Shown in pieces: positions 1 through 11,322 of a DNA stretch of 64,000 bases (position 1 is the first letter of the stretch; each line of letters opens with the position of its first letter). The stretch lies in NCBI GenBank assembly GCA_019054805.1, contig JAHQIY010000005.1, forward strand, positions 4,013,501 to 4,077,500. The letters are read 5' to 3'. A program made the translations under genes and the position numbers. The notes under the pieces are model-generated. The model saw only the letters and a program-made list of their open reading frames with translations. It had not been told where the DNA came from and made no database searches. This DNA comes from Brachionus manjavacas. Taxonomy: Eukaryota; Rotifera; Eurotatoria; Ploima; Brachionidae.

Positions 1-482
1 TCACCAGCAAACAATTAGCATTGAATTTCATTGAAAGTTTATTTATTAAAAAAACTTTATTTTCGTTAATTAAAAAAAATGTACAATATTGATAACATTG
101 ATATTAAATGTATTTTCAAATTCAAATTGGACAAGAATATTCTCTTTTTTTTTTGAAAAATCAAAGAAAAAAATAAAAAAAATTGCAACGTTGTATGTTG
201 AACCTTTTAATTTACCTTAAATTTACCTAAGGATTAAGTTAAATAAAATCAAAATTGTATTGATATTTTTTTCCAATTTCTGTATTTTTGGCTCATAAAA
301 AAACTTATTTTATGTTTAAAAAGATTTCAATTTTTTTAGAGTTTTTTTTTAGCTTAAAATTTAATTTTTCAAAAAAAAGGATTTTTTGTCTAATTTGTAT
401 TTTATTTTGAATGCCGATACAAAATTTTTAGATTAAAATACAATGATGCCATCTATCCAAATCACAAAATCAGCAAAATATT
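1..482. repeat. Direct repeat copy 1: end of an AHR intron plus the first bases of the exon
   Basis: These bases are repeated almost exactly at 4739-5217; the differences I see are mostly one- or two-base length changes in A/T runs plus a few substitutions. The copy contains the terminal part of the intron upstream of the first visible AHR exon, the AG acceptor at 472-473 and the first 9 bases of that exon. The left end may continue outside the window. Confidence 0.9.
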
Positions 483-2609
483 ATATTCATTGTGAACACG
501 AACAGTGAGGTGTTTTATGCGTCACGCACTGTCGAACAGTACATTGGCTTTCACCAGTCGGACATAATACACCAGAGCGTGTTTGAGCTTATTCATTCCG
601 AGGACCGAGAAGAGTTCAAGAGACACCTGCAATGGGATTCCAAGTTGCCTGCCGAAAAGTCAAATTTGAGCCTCAATGAAGTGCTTTCGAATAAAGAGTA
701 TAGCAAATATTTGGAGAGGAATTTTACTGTTCGCTTTCGATGTTTGTTGGACAACACATCGGGCTTTTTGACTTTGGACATTGTCGGACGGCTGAATGTG
801 CTGCACGGACAGAGAGGCATTGGCGAAAATGCCGAGTCTGTGAATGTGCCTCAGGCTAAATCGTACAATAAGGCCAAAAATTCCAAAGCCAACCATGATT
901 TGAACGCTCAGAATGAAAGTCAAAATAGCCAAGAGCCCATTTTGGCTTTGTTCGCTATTGCTTGTCCATTCGGTCCGCCGTCTTTGTTCGAATTGCCGCA
1001 GCGAGAATCTTTGTTCAAGTCAAAACACAAGGTAACACTCGAGCCCATATCAATCGATTCAAAGTAGATTTTTTTCTTAATTTTTATTTCAATTTAATAT
1101 TTTATAATTAAATAAATTTTTTTTATCAATTAGAGGAAAACAAATTTTGGGCTATACGGATGCAGAATTTGCTCAAACTAAAGGATACGATTTGGTTCAT
1201 CAAGATGATCTAAAGTATTATGCCAATGCTCACAAAGAATGTATGTTTTTTTCTTCTTATTTTTATTTATTTGAATTAATTAATAAAGAATTTTTTTCTT
1301 TCTAACTTATCGTTATTTAAATTAGTTTAAAAAAGAAATAATAATTTTTTTTTCCATAGTGTTAAAGACTGGAAGTTGCGGCCTAATTTGCTACAGACTA
1401 AATACTGCTAGTGACACTTGGCAATGGCTGCAGTCGTCAATGAGAATTATTTACAAAAGCAACAAGCCAGAGTGCATTATCGCCAATCATCGACCATTGA
1501 CGTAAAATAAGCCCAAAAATAACAATTAAATTTTTCAAAAATTTTATTTTTAAAGTAATGAGGAAGGTGAAGAGTTGTATTACAAGCGAGGCTCCGAGTA
1601 CAAGCTTCCGTATCCGTGTCTGTACGACTTTGAGTCAAACTTCGGCGGCGTAATAAACTCGTACGAGGCTTCTAAAAACTTCAGCTCAGACAATCAATCA
1701 AAGCAAACAGTGTTGATGCAAAATTCAAAAAACTCCAAGCAAAATTGCGCTCCAAACAGCGCAACGCCCAGTCCAATGAAGACAAAGTCTTCCAAGACCA
1801 ACAAGGCTCAATTGATTCAGCAACGAGCTCAACAGCACGCCCAACAGCACTTAACCCAAAACAACTACTCAGCCTATGCCAGTGAGTCACACTACAAAGT
1901 AAACCCTAGCTACATGGCAACTTCGCAACCTGCGCACAATTTAGACTACTATTCAGTCAAGACCGAAGTAGACGAATCAATGTATGATTCAAAATTGATG
2001 TCAAATCACATCACATCAGACTATTCATCGGCATCGTCCACATCCTCAGCCTCTTCATCGTCTGATTCAATATCAGTAAACATTGCAAATCCGAACTATC
2101 ATTACAATTATTTCAACACTCTAAACCAGTCGTATTACCATGATGCCAGCAAACTTTATCCTGGCAATTGTTATTCGAACAGTTTGCTTTATCCGAATTG
2201 CTCAAATTCAAGCTATTACAATTACACGGCTAGTTTAAATAGTGAGGCCCAAAATCCGGTTTTGTTAAATTCAAATTTGCATAGTAAGAGCAGTAGTTGT
2301 AGCAGTAACAGTAGTATTAGTAGCACAAATGGTGCAGAGGCCTATGGTGGGGTGGTGGCAATGAATGGCTCGATTTGGTCAGAGGGCATACCAAGTCAAG
2401 ACAGCGAGTATGCCAATCAAATCATTTACCAAGCAGAGAACCAGTTTCAGATGAATTTGCCCACTTATGAGCTGCTGAATTGTGCGAACAATGCCGCTGC
2501 TCTTGCGGCAGCTAAGTATTCGTGCGCCGCCGCTGCATCTGGCTATGGAGTCTATCCGTTTGCGAATGACGAATATCAACCGGCAGCTGTGTCTCAAATT
2601 CAGCTTTAA
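474..2609 (+). CDS. Aryl hydrocarbon receptor (AHR/spineless-type bHLH-PAS factor), 3' part
   Basis: Ligand- or developmentally regulated bHLH-PAS transcription factor that works in the nucleus as an ARNT heterodimer. Exons by splice signals and frame: 474-1063, 1134-1240, 1360-1501, 1556-2609, giving 630 residues in one frame. Residues 1-115 are the end of PAS-A, with the AHR-typical FHQSDIIHQSVFELIHSEDR. Residues about 157-280 are PAS-B: FAIACPFGPPS, then DSKGKQILGYTDAEF across intron 1, then LKTGSCGLICYRL and RPLTNEEG. All three introns fall where the family alignment needs them. Residues 280-630 are a long single exon rich in Ser, Asn, Gln and Tyr, as expected for an activation domain. 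The bHLH region and the start of PAS-A must lie left of the window. Poly(A)-signal-like AATAAA occurs near 2681 and 2717. Confidence 0.93.
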
Positions 2610-4738
2610 GTCATGAATTCTAGAAACGAATTCCAAAAATTACAACGAACGCCGAACCACGTCAATTAGCTACCAACTAAATAAATAGATATATCCCTAG
2701 GATATGTTTGGATTTGAATAAAATACAACAAAACTATTTGGTTAATTATTGTAATAATAGTAGGAACAAAATTTTTAAATGATTTTTTTTGTTGATTTTT
2801 TTTTATTTTTGGTCAAATTTTGATTTCTAACCCCTCGAGATTAATTTCTATTTGAGTATGCAAATTTAAAAACTAAATTAAAACCTTTATTCTTTTTTTT
2901 TTTTAAGTTTATTTTTGTTAAATATAAATGTATTTGGTTTTGATTTATTTCAAAAATAAATTTATCTAAGCAAATTTAAATTAAAAAAAGTTTTTCATTT
3001 TTTTTAAATTTTGCTCGAACATATTACTTGTGAATAAAGATGTACTTTTGCTTACTAATTCTTTTTTTACTCAAACTTATTAAATAAACACAAAAAACAA
3101 ATAAAAAATTAAAAAAAATGAAAATAAGGTATAACCAGTAATAAGATTACTTGATCTTTCAACGAAATTAAAGATATTGGCTTTTGGGAATATTTTAGAA
3201 TGAGACAACTTTAAGTAATTTGGTTATTGGCAGAAAATGCTTTTGAATCCTTTCTTGCTACTATCCTTAAGTAATTTTTGCACTTTGGTTCACCTATCTA
3301 ATTATTATGAATTATTAAATTCACAAATGGATAAATTTTTTCAAATAAATTTAAAATAAATTTAAAAACAAGTTTTGTTTAATTCAAGCTTTTTTAAATA
3401 TCTATTTTCTTGACGCTTAATAAAAACAATTATTATTATTAATATTTATTCAGTAGGCGCCACTTTGGCAATGTAAAAAAAGAAAGCTTAAAATTAAAAA
3501 AATAACATTGATTAAAAATAAAATATTTAAATTCCGAGTTTTACTTTTTTCAAAAAATCAAATTAATAGAGACAGTTTAATATTTTTAACTTTCACAAGA
3601 TTACATTTTTAAATTTTTTTGGTTAAATGAATATTTCTGGATTTGTATTATAGATTATATAAAAAAAATTTTTTTGAAATTTATTGTGCACCAAATCATA
3701 AACTGTAGTCAGACATATCAACTTAGGGTCTAATAACCTCGGTCAGATTCTATCAATCTAAGTCTAAATGATTTTTGTTTTAAATTAAAGCTGGTAAATT
3801 TTTACAATTTTTGGGGAAAATGGATTTTATCTGAGTTTAAATTCAAAAATATTTACAAATTTGAATGCTCGAGACCACGGTTTATGATTAGGGGCACTTT
3901 AATGCAATGAGAAGAAATAATTTTTTTAAATTTTTTTCAAAAGTTTCATTTTATTAGTAATCCAAATCAAAATGAAATATTTTTATTAAATTTATCAATC
4001 GAACATAAATCAAATGGAAAATATGTAAATAATATTGGCAAAATGTCAAAAATATGGTTAATATAGAAAGCAGCCCAAGGCAGTGAATATCTATTTCAGA
4101 AAAAGCTAACAATGTCAAACTTAAATTAAATCCGGGTTTAGATAGACTTTAAATTCTAGCTTCATTTAATTAATATCAATCAAATTTGATGCACACAATC
4201 CTCGAGGTCTGATAGAAATCCGGATAAAAACGAAATCAATAAAATCAGGTATTTAAAATTTAATAAACATCAAACTTATGGAAATTGAGCTAAATTGAGT
4301 CGACTAATAGACTATCGAAAAAATTGAAAATCTTAGTCTTTATTAATTTGATTATTTAGAGTTGACTTGCTCGAATTAAGAGCTTTTTCTTTTGTCATGC
4401 CAATTGCACAATTTGAACGAAAAGCAATTAATGTTTGCGTGCTTAATTTTCGTTTGTGACACTAATGAGCATTTCTTTTAAAATTTTCTAATCCTTAAAA
4501 AGAATCGAAAATGCAGTTGCAGTTTGAGTGGAATGATTTATCCGTCTCAGCTGGAAGTCACCTATTGATTAAATTAATTTAATCAATATAAACCTTGATG
4601 AAAATTGAGATCTATAATGTAATACATAAATCACTATTATATTTTTTCATACATTTCTAATTTAATTTCTAAAATAAAAAAAAAAAGAACATTTTTTTGC
4701 GTAATATCAGTGTGGAATTTCCATTTAAGATATCAAGT
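2610..4738. other. AHR 3' UTR and intergenic DNA
   Basis: A/T-rich sequence with no open reading frame that looks coding on either strand. The first ~110 bases are likely AHR 3' UTR. I recognise no transposon or RNA gene here. Confidence 0.6.
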
Positions 4739-5217
4739 TCACCAGCAAACAATTAGCATTGAATTTCATTGAAAGTTTATTTATTAAAAAACTTTATTTT
4801 CGTTAATTAAAAAAAATGTACAATATTGATAACATTGATATTAAATGTATTTTCAAATTCAAATTGGACAAGAATATTCTCTTTTTTTTTGAAAAATCAA
4901 AGTAAAAAAATAAAAAAAAATTGCAACGTTGTATGTTGAACCTTTAATTTACCTTAAATTTACCTAAGGATTAAGTTAAATAAAATCAAAATTTTATTGA
5001 TATTTTTTTCCAATTTCTGTATTTTTGGCTCATAAAAAACTTATTTTATGTTTAAAAAGATTTCAATTTTTTAGAGTTTTTTTTTAGCTTAAAATTTAAT
5101 TTTTCAAAAAAAAGGATTTTTTGTCTAATTTGTATTTTATTTTGAATGCCGATACAAAATTTTTAGATTAAAATACAATGATGCCATCTATCCAAATCAC
5201 AAAATCAGCAAAATATT
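4739..5217. repeat. Direct repeat copy 2 of the AHR intron/exon edge
   Basis: Near-identical to 1-482. It keeps the AG acceptor (5207-5208) and the first 9 exon bases, then diverges immediately into unrelated sequence at 5218, so no AHR exon follows. The similarity is high enough for a recent tandem or segmental duplication, or for an assembly artefact joining alleles. Confidence 0.9.
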
Positions 5218-5519
5218 GAAAATAATAATTTTTTCATTTGATTCAAATAAACCGGGTGTTTTCATCAAACTGTTTAAAAAAGCTAAAATATTATTATTAA
5301 AATCAACTACAATTATTTACATGAGGATAGCTTTAAAAAAATATACTTTTAAAATTTTTGCTCTCCCTGAATATAAAAAAATTGCTAAACTATTTTCATT
5401 TAATCAAATATCTTGTTCAAAGTGTTTCACTGTTTGACATTTAGAGAAAAAAAATTAAATTATTCTTAATTTAAAATAGTAAAAAAACAAAATTGTCATA
5501 AAAAATTTGCTTAGTCAAA
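5218..5519. other. Spacer after repeat copy 2
   Basis: Contains a 73-codon plus-strand open frame (5216-5437) rich in Lys, Ile and Phe. Its composition is what A/T-rich noncoding DNA gives; it matches no family I know and I do not call it a gene. Confidence 0.4.
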
Positions 5520-6981
5520 TCAATATTTTACAGATATCCAGCGATTTTCACATGAAGATTGATAAATTGATTTAACTATAGTCTGAATTAGTCGAGTATG
5601 TTCAAAACTTTCTAAATTTTCGGTCGGAAAAGGAACTGTTGCCGATTTTTTTGAGTTCGATTTAAGATTATGAAACTCTATAAATTTTTCTTTGACTTTT
5701 TTTAAATAGAAATAAAGTCCACGAACATACAAAAAGGGCAATTCGGGATATGTGTCCTCAATTTTGATATAATTTCTCAAAAACTCTTCGCTTGCTTGAC
5801 TTTTTGAATCATTTTCAGGCACAGTATTGTCAGTATTGGAATCTGGACAGGTTGACTCATTATTATTGCTGTCAATTATTGCTGAATTTAGATTACAGTT
5901 GTCAAAATTTACATGATAAATACTAGAATCAATCCATTTTAATGCACCTTTGCTTCCGCAGACATTTATTTCATGTGAATATTTCGAATGAGCTAGACTG
6001 TTAATGCAAACATTAATGAGTACTGAACCAGGCTCAAGATTTAGCTGAAAAGTGCAATAATCATCCGCTGTTATTTTTCTTATGGAAAATTTTTTTCGGG
6101 TGTCACTGTGTGGAAAGGTATCAACAAGTGTTCTTAAACATCCAAATACTTTGGTTACTTTTTTGTCCTCTAGCAAGTCTAGTATCATTGATATAACAGC
6201 AGCTCCGTATCTGTTAAGAACTCCGGCACCCAAGTCTTTATCACTGAGCCAATTGACACTCCCAGGTGCGCTCGTTGAAGATACATTTAAGTTAATTTTG
6301 TCCACTATTTCAGAAAGAATATCTGATTGGATTTTTTTATTAGACAAACTTTGGTGCATCTGATTTCTGGCCATTACTATGTTGTGGCAATTAATGGTTA
6401 TATTGCAAACCTTGATTTCGCCTACAAGATTTAGTTTATTTTTGAGTAATGTGTATTCTTTCAAATATCGAAGGCCACCGAAGCATATTGATGACAAAAG
6501 ACATGGATAATACCGAGCTGAAACAATCATCTGCTCTATTTCTACTATATCGCTGCATGTTGGATTCAAACAAATGACATTTTTGCCAATACCTTTAAAT
6601 AAATGGAAAGATAAATTTCAATCTTTTATTTTTTGATAAAAAATGAGAAATGGAAGCTTTTTAATCAAAATAAAATTAATATATTAAGTAAAAATAGTTT
6701 TTTTTTATTATTGATAACTAGTTACCTAAGGCTTTGGTGCATATTTGCGAATGGAAATTTGGCTGACAGCAAACAAACACTAGCTGAACATTTTTGTTCA
6801 AAAGAACTGTGTCGATCGAATTTGTGACCAAACTGCTGGACTTGATTAAATTTCTGGTCTCTTTGTCGCTAATGTTGGTCCAAATTGCGTGAACTTCAAA
6901 TTCCAAATGTCTCAATATTTCAATTAGTACCTTTGATATCGGATCCGAGCCGAATATTCCAATTCCAGGTAGCATGTTCAA
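5520..6981 (-). CDS. GFOD1/2-like protein (Gfo/Idh/MocA oxidoreductase family)
   Basis: Glucose-fructose oxidoreductase domain protein, a family with an N-terminal NAD(P)-binding Rossmann fold and a C-terminal alpha/beta domain; the substrate of animal GFODs is unclear. Two exons: 6981-6726 and 6592-5520, joined by a 133 bp GT-AG intron to give 442 residues. The N-terminus has MLPGIGIFGSDPISKVLIE; the third codon ATG (giving MLPG...) matches the usual family start and may be the true one. The junction restores TKALGIGKNVIC, the family's conserved LGIGKNV segment. Further family matches are YYPCLLSSICFGGLRYL, DLGAGVLNRYGAAVI, ITADDYCTFQLNLEPG and VCGSKGALKWID. The C-terminus stops soon after the last recognisable segment. 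A 54-residue Asn/Ser/Asp-rich insert lies near residues 320-345. Confidence 0.88.
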
Positions 6982-9206
6982 ATCATAGTGATGTAAGCTT
7001 CAAAATACGTATATTTTTTCTCTAAATTAAAATAAATTTACAAAAAAATTTTAATTACACAATAAAAATCGTTAAATTTCAAATATTTTAATCATAAAAA
7101 AACTAAAATAATCATAATTTGTATTTATTTATTATAATTGAGAATTTTATAGCAAAATAGCTAAGCTAAGTGAAGCTGCCTTCTTCATTATATTTAATAT
7201 ATAGCTACAAACCTTAATATTAAAAGCAGTGCTACGATGTAGAATATTGGTCCTGAGAGATTTAGAAAAATCGAAATTTTACTCATTTTAGATTTTATTT
7301 ATTTCAATGAACAAAACTGTAAACAAATAAAATAGATTGAGTAAGCTAGTTTGACTAAGATTAATAAATCCATAATTTATTGTTTAAATCTTACTACCTT
7401 TTCATTATTAACTTAAATAATAAAAAATATTTACTCGTAATTTAAACAAACTTGGGAAAAGAACGAATGCTCTCAAAATAAACGCATTTATCTTGTTTTT
7501 AAATTTTGAGATCATTATAAAATAGGGCCCAAAAATATCTAATAAATAATGTAATTATTAGAAATAAATGAGATATTTAATATCAAATAACACTATTTGC
7601 ACCAAAGTTTAATATGATTTTAAAGGTTAATTTTAATTAATTACACAACATATATAATCTCCTATCCACAAAAAGTCATCTTCTATCGTATAAACAAGTT
7701 AAAAAATTAAAGTAAATATTTTGTTAGCTCAGGGCCTATTTTAGAAACAAATTTAACTCTATAGTTTAGTAAAAATTTATTTGAAAATAATTTTTAAGAT
7801 TAGTTTAAAAAAGAACTAACTTAAATGAATTGCCTTTTACAAAAATAATGAATTTCTTTGAAAGAAAAATTGAATTCTTTTTTTCAGAGAAAGCAATGGA
7901 ATTATTTAAAATTTACTTTAAATGTCAAAAATGTTTATTCATATTCTAAAATTAGATTAAAACTTGGCTAGTGGCTATTTAAAATCTAATTAGGAATAAT
8001 TGTGCGGGTTATTACTTTAGTTTTTAGTGTTTTTCAAAATTAAAGTCGAAGAAAATGAACTTTTAAAACTCTTAAGAAAATTATACGTATTTTGGATTTA
8101 GCTTAGGAAAAGCAAAAGTTGCCTCTTTTTTTTTCAAACTAAAACTTTTTTCAAATTAAAATGATTTTTTACTCTTTTTAAATTTTTTAACCGAAAAATT
8201 AAAAATCATTCTTTTTTTTTAGATTTAAATTTTATCTAATGATTTTCCATGAAGCTTTTGTTTATCCAAATCTTGGTTATATCATTAGATAAACTGTAGA
8301 TGCTTCAATTAAAGGAGGCATGGAATTTAGCAATTTAAAATACAACCTTGAGTATATCAATACGCTGCAGATGCGCGTTCATTCATCTGATTAAGTTTTC
8401 ATTTTTTATCTAATTTAAATTTTTCTCTATTTTTTCTTGTGAGCACAATGGTTTAACAAATAAAAGATAATTATACATAAAATTAGTTCACTAAGGATGC
8501 AGAATTTCATTTCGATGGTTTCAAAATTAAATTAAAATCGTATCTTTATTCAAATGGATAGAGGCTTTCTTTATCATTTATCAGAATTATCTTTGTTTTA
8601 TTCAGCCATACTTTATAAAGATGCTAAAGGAAATATAATTATCGTAAAAGCTGGCTTAATTGATTATTCAAATAGATTGATTTTAATCAAAAAGAAATAT
8701 TTCAAGTTGTGTAATATTTAAGAGAATAAAGTCTATTTTTTACGTAATTAATTTAATTGCTTAAATTAATATAATTTAAATCCTAATGGTTTAGTTATAA
8801 AACTGGGCAATACGAATTAATTAAAATTAGTTTAAGAAAAACAATCTTTAAAAATCTAGGAATGAAAAATTATTTTGTAAGTGATTTTTAATTTTTAAAA
8901 GCAATAGATTCTTGAATCGAATAATTTTTGTTGGCTTCCAAAAAACACTACTAATAACTAAATCTCTAAATATTTTATTTTTCTCGATTGCTACAAGTGT
9001 TGTTAAAAACCTCACAAACTATTCCTTAATTACATACTTGGTTCTTAATATTTAATTTATAATATAAAATTGCTTTTTTGTATTTAAGTTGAATGGATAT
9101 TTTTGGAGTTTAATTATTAATTGAAATTATTAATCCCTTATTATTATAAATTCAAAAGTTTGAATCTATTATTAAAGTAAAAGCTCATATATTGATCCAA
9201 TATTCG

Positions 9207-9310
9207 ATCTTATTTGACTGGGCCCAGTAGCTATATCTTAATAAAAAAAAAAATTTAAATTCACAAAAATTATTGAAAAAATTGAAAATAATTAAGTAAA
9301 ACTTGATTGA
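9207..9310. repeat. Dispersed ~100 bp repeat, copy 1
   Basis: Shares TTTGACTGGxCCCAGTAGCTATATCTT and a downstream TTGAAAATAATTAAxTAAAACTTGATTGAAT block with 9833-9939; I estimate nearly nine in ten positions agree. No coding content. Confidence 0.75.
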
Positions 9311-9832
9311 ATTTTTTTTTTGTTTCAAGATTAATCAATAGGCTAGTGCCCCTGTCCATTAAAGACTGATTAACACTTCATTAATTCAAAATAAAATCTA
9401 AATTTAATACATTTTTAATAAAAAGAATAAAATTAAGATTTAATTTAATTGTGTTTAAAAAAAATTAGCTGAAAAAATTAAACATATTAATGTTTAAATT
9501 AAAATCTTTAAATTTTTTTACAAAATCTGTAAAAATTAAGTTAATATTATTAAATATTGAAAGCTTAAATGTAGAAAATTTTAACATTGATCTCTTGATC
9601 ACAAAGCCATTAATTAATCTCGACTAAAAATATCCAAATATTTTTTCTCCTTAAATTGTTTTTGAAATTGGTTCGATTAGATTAACACCATTCCTTAAAT
9701 TATAACTTAAATTTCTTGAATCATATTTTATCAATTTAATTTTAAGATTTTTAGGTTAATTATGATAAAACAATATTTTATTAGAAATAGAAAGCATACG
9801 ATTTAAAATTCTATGCTGAAAAGCATATAAAT

Positions 9833-9939
9833 CTATCTTATTTGACTGGACCCAGTAGCTATATCTTGATAAAAAAAAGTATAAAAATTCATAAAAATTA
9901 TTCAAAAAATTGAAAATAATTAACTAAAACTTGATTGAA
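9833..9939. repeat. Dispersed ~100 bp repeat, copy 2
   Basis: Second copy of the element at 9207-9310 in the same orientation, 626 bases downstream. Probably a fragment of an unknown noncoding mobile element. Confidence 0.75.
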
Positions 9940-11322
9940 TACTAGAAGCTAAACTTTTATTGATTAATCAATTTACTTATAAAATAAAATTGGTTCAAGA
10001 TAAATTCTCAAATGATTCTTAGAATTTTCATCTCAAAAATAATTGCTGTTCTAATTAAATTTGTTTTCGAATAAATTTTTAGCTTTTTATGGTTTCAAAA
10101 TCTCCATTTTGTTTTAAATAGTAAATTTAATAATTTACTTGTATTGTATTATATTTGATAAAAATTATTAGAAATTTTATTTAATTTTATTAAATAGTAA
10201 AACAGGTTAAGTTCGGAGAAAAATTTGAATGAATCCAGAAAAATGTTTTTATCAAAGCTATCTTATTTTATTTACTAAAATTTTAATAATTGGGACGTTT
10301 AGTTTGGTAATCGGAAAAAAATGTTAAATTGAGAGATAAACTCTGCATTTTATCTGAAAATTGCAAAAGTGCAAAAGCTTAACTAAATGTTCTTACATTA
10401 AATGAATTGTGTACAATTGCAGATAAAGTGCAGATTTTGTCTATAAATTTAAAAAATTTAAAAAAAGCATATCAATTTTTCTTTGGATTTAAATCGATCA
10501 CGAATTTTCGGTTATTTTATTTTTAAAAATTTGTCGTCTGAATTGTTTTTATTCTTCAGTCGAAAAAATTTATTATATTTCATTAAAGTTTTTTTTTTAT
10601 TTTTCATATCTACCGAACGTTTTTAACTACCTTTTTATAAAATTTTATAGAATTCTGTAGTTAAAATAAAAGTCATTTATTATTATTAATTTTGTTATTA
10701 GACTTTTAATTAAATTTCATATTCAAAGTGGCATTCATTCTTGTTCCTTTGAGTAATTAATTTCACTTTAAATCCATTTTAAAAAAGCATAGTCTATTTT
10801 AAAATATTATAAAAACTAAGAATCAGTTTAACAGGAAATTCACTGTTAAAAATCGAATAATCAAATAATTATTAATTAAAGAATTTAAAAAAAATAAGGA
10901 ACATAGTTTTTGGGCGAGAAATTTTTACAAAAATTTCATTTAGTTAAGTGAGGCAATTAATTTTCCGAAAAATCTATAAAAAAAATAAGATTAAATTAGG
11001 AAAGCTTTTGGTTGCAACGCATTTTATGAATATTTTAAAATTATTAAATTAAGTTTTGAATAATTTATTTAATGGACATATAAAAAAACCTGGAAAAATG
11101 GTGTCTGAAAATTGTCTATCATTTAGAGGCAAACTATTGTCCATTAATGGTACAAGACGTATATTTTCTAAATCATTTTAACATTTGGAAAAAATTTGAA
11201 TCAAAAATCATATTGTTAACTTAAAATGAATAATAAAATTTTCAAGTGATAGTGACTTTAAATTTGAAAATATAGATTTTATGTTTGCTTTACAGAAAAA
11301 AAAAACTCGTAAAATTCGATAT

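Larger units (their letters stand above)
6982..11322. other. 4.3 kb intergenic region between GFOD and MSH5
   Basis: A/T-rich, no coding-like frame on either strand and no RNA gene recognised. The only structure I see is the ~100 bp direct repeat listed separately at 9207-9310 and 9833-9939. Confidence 0.55.

Noticed and set aside
5216..5437. 73-codon plus-strand frame after repeat copy 2
   Set aside because: Lys/Ile/Phe-rich composition as expected by chance in A/T-rich DNA; no start context, splice partner or family match.
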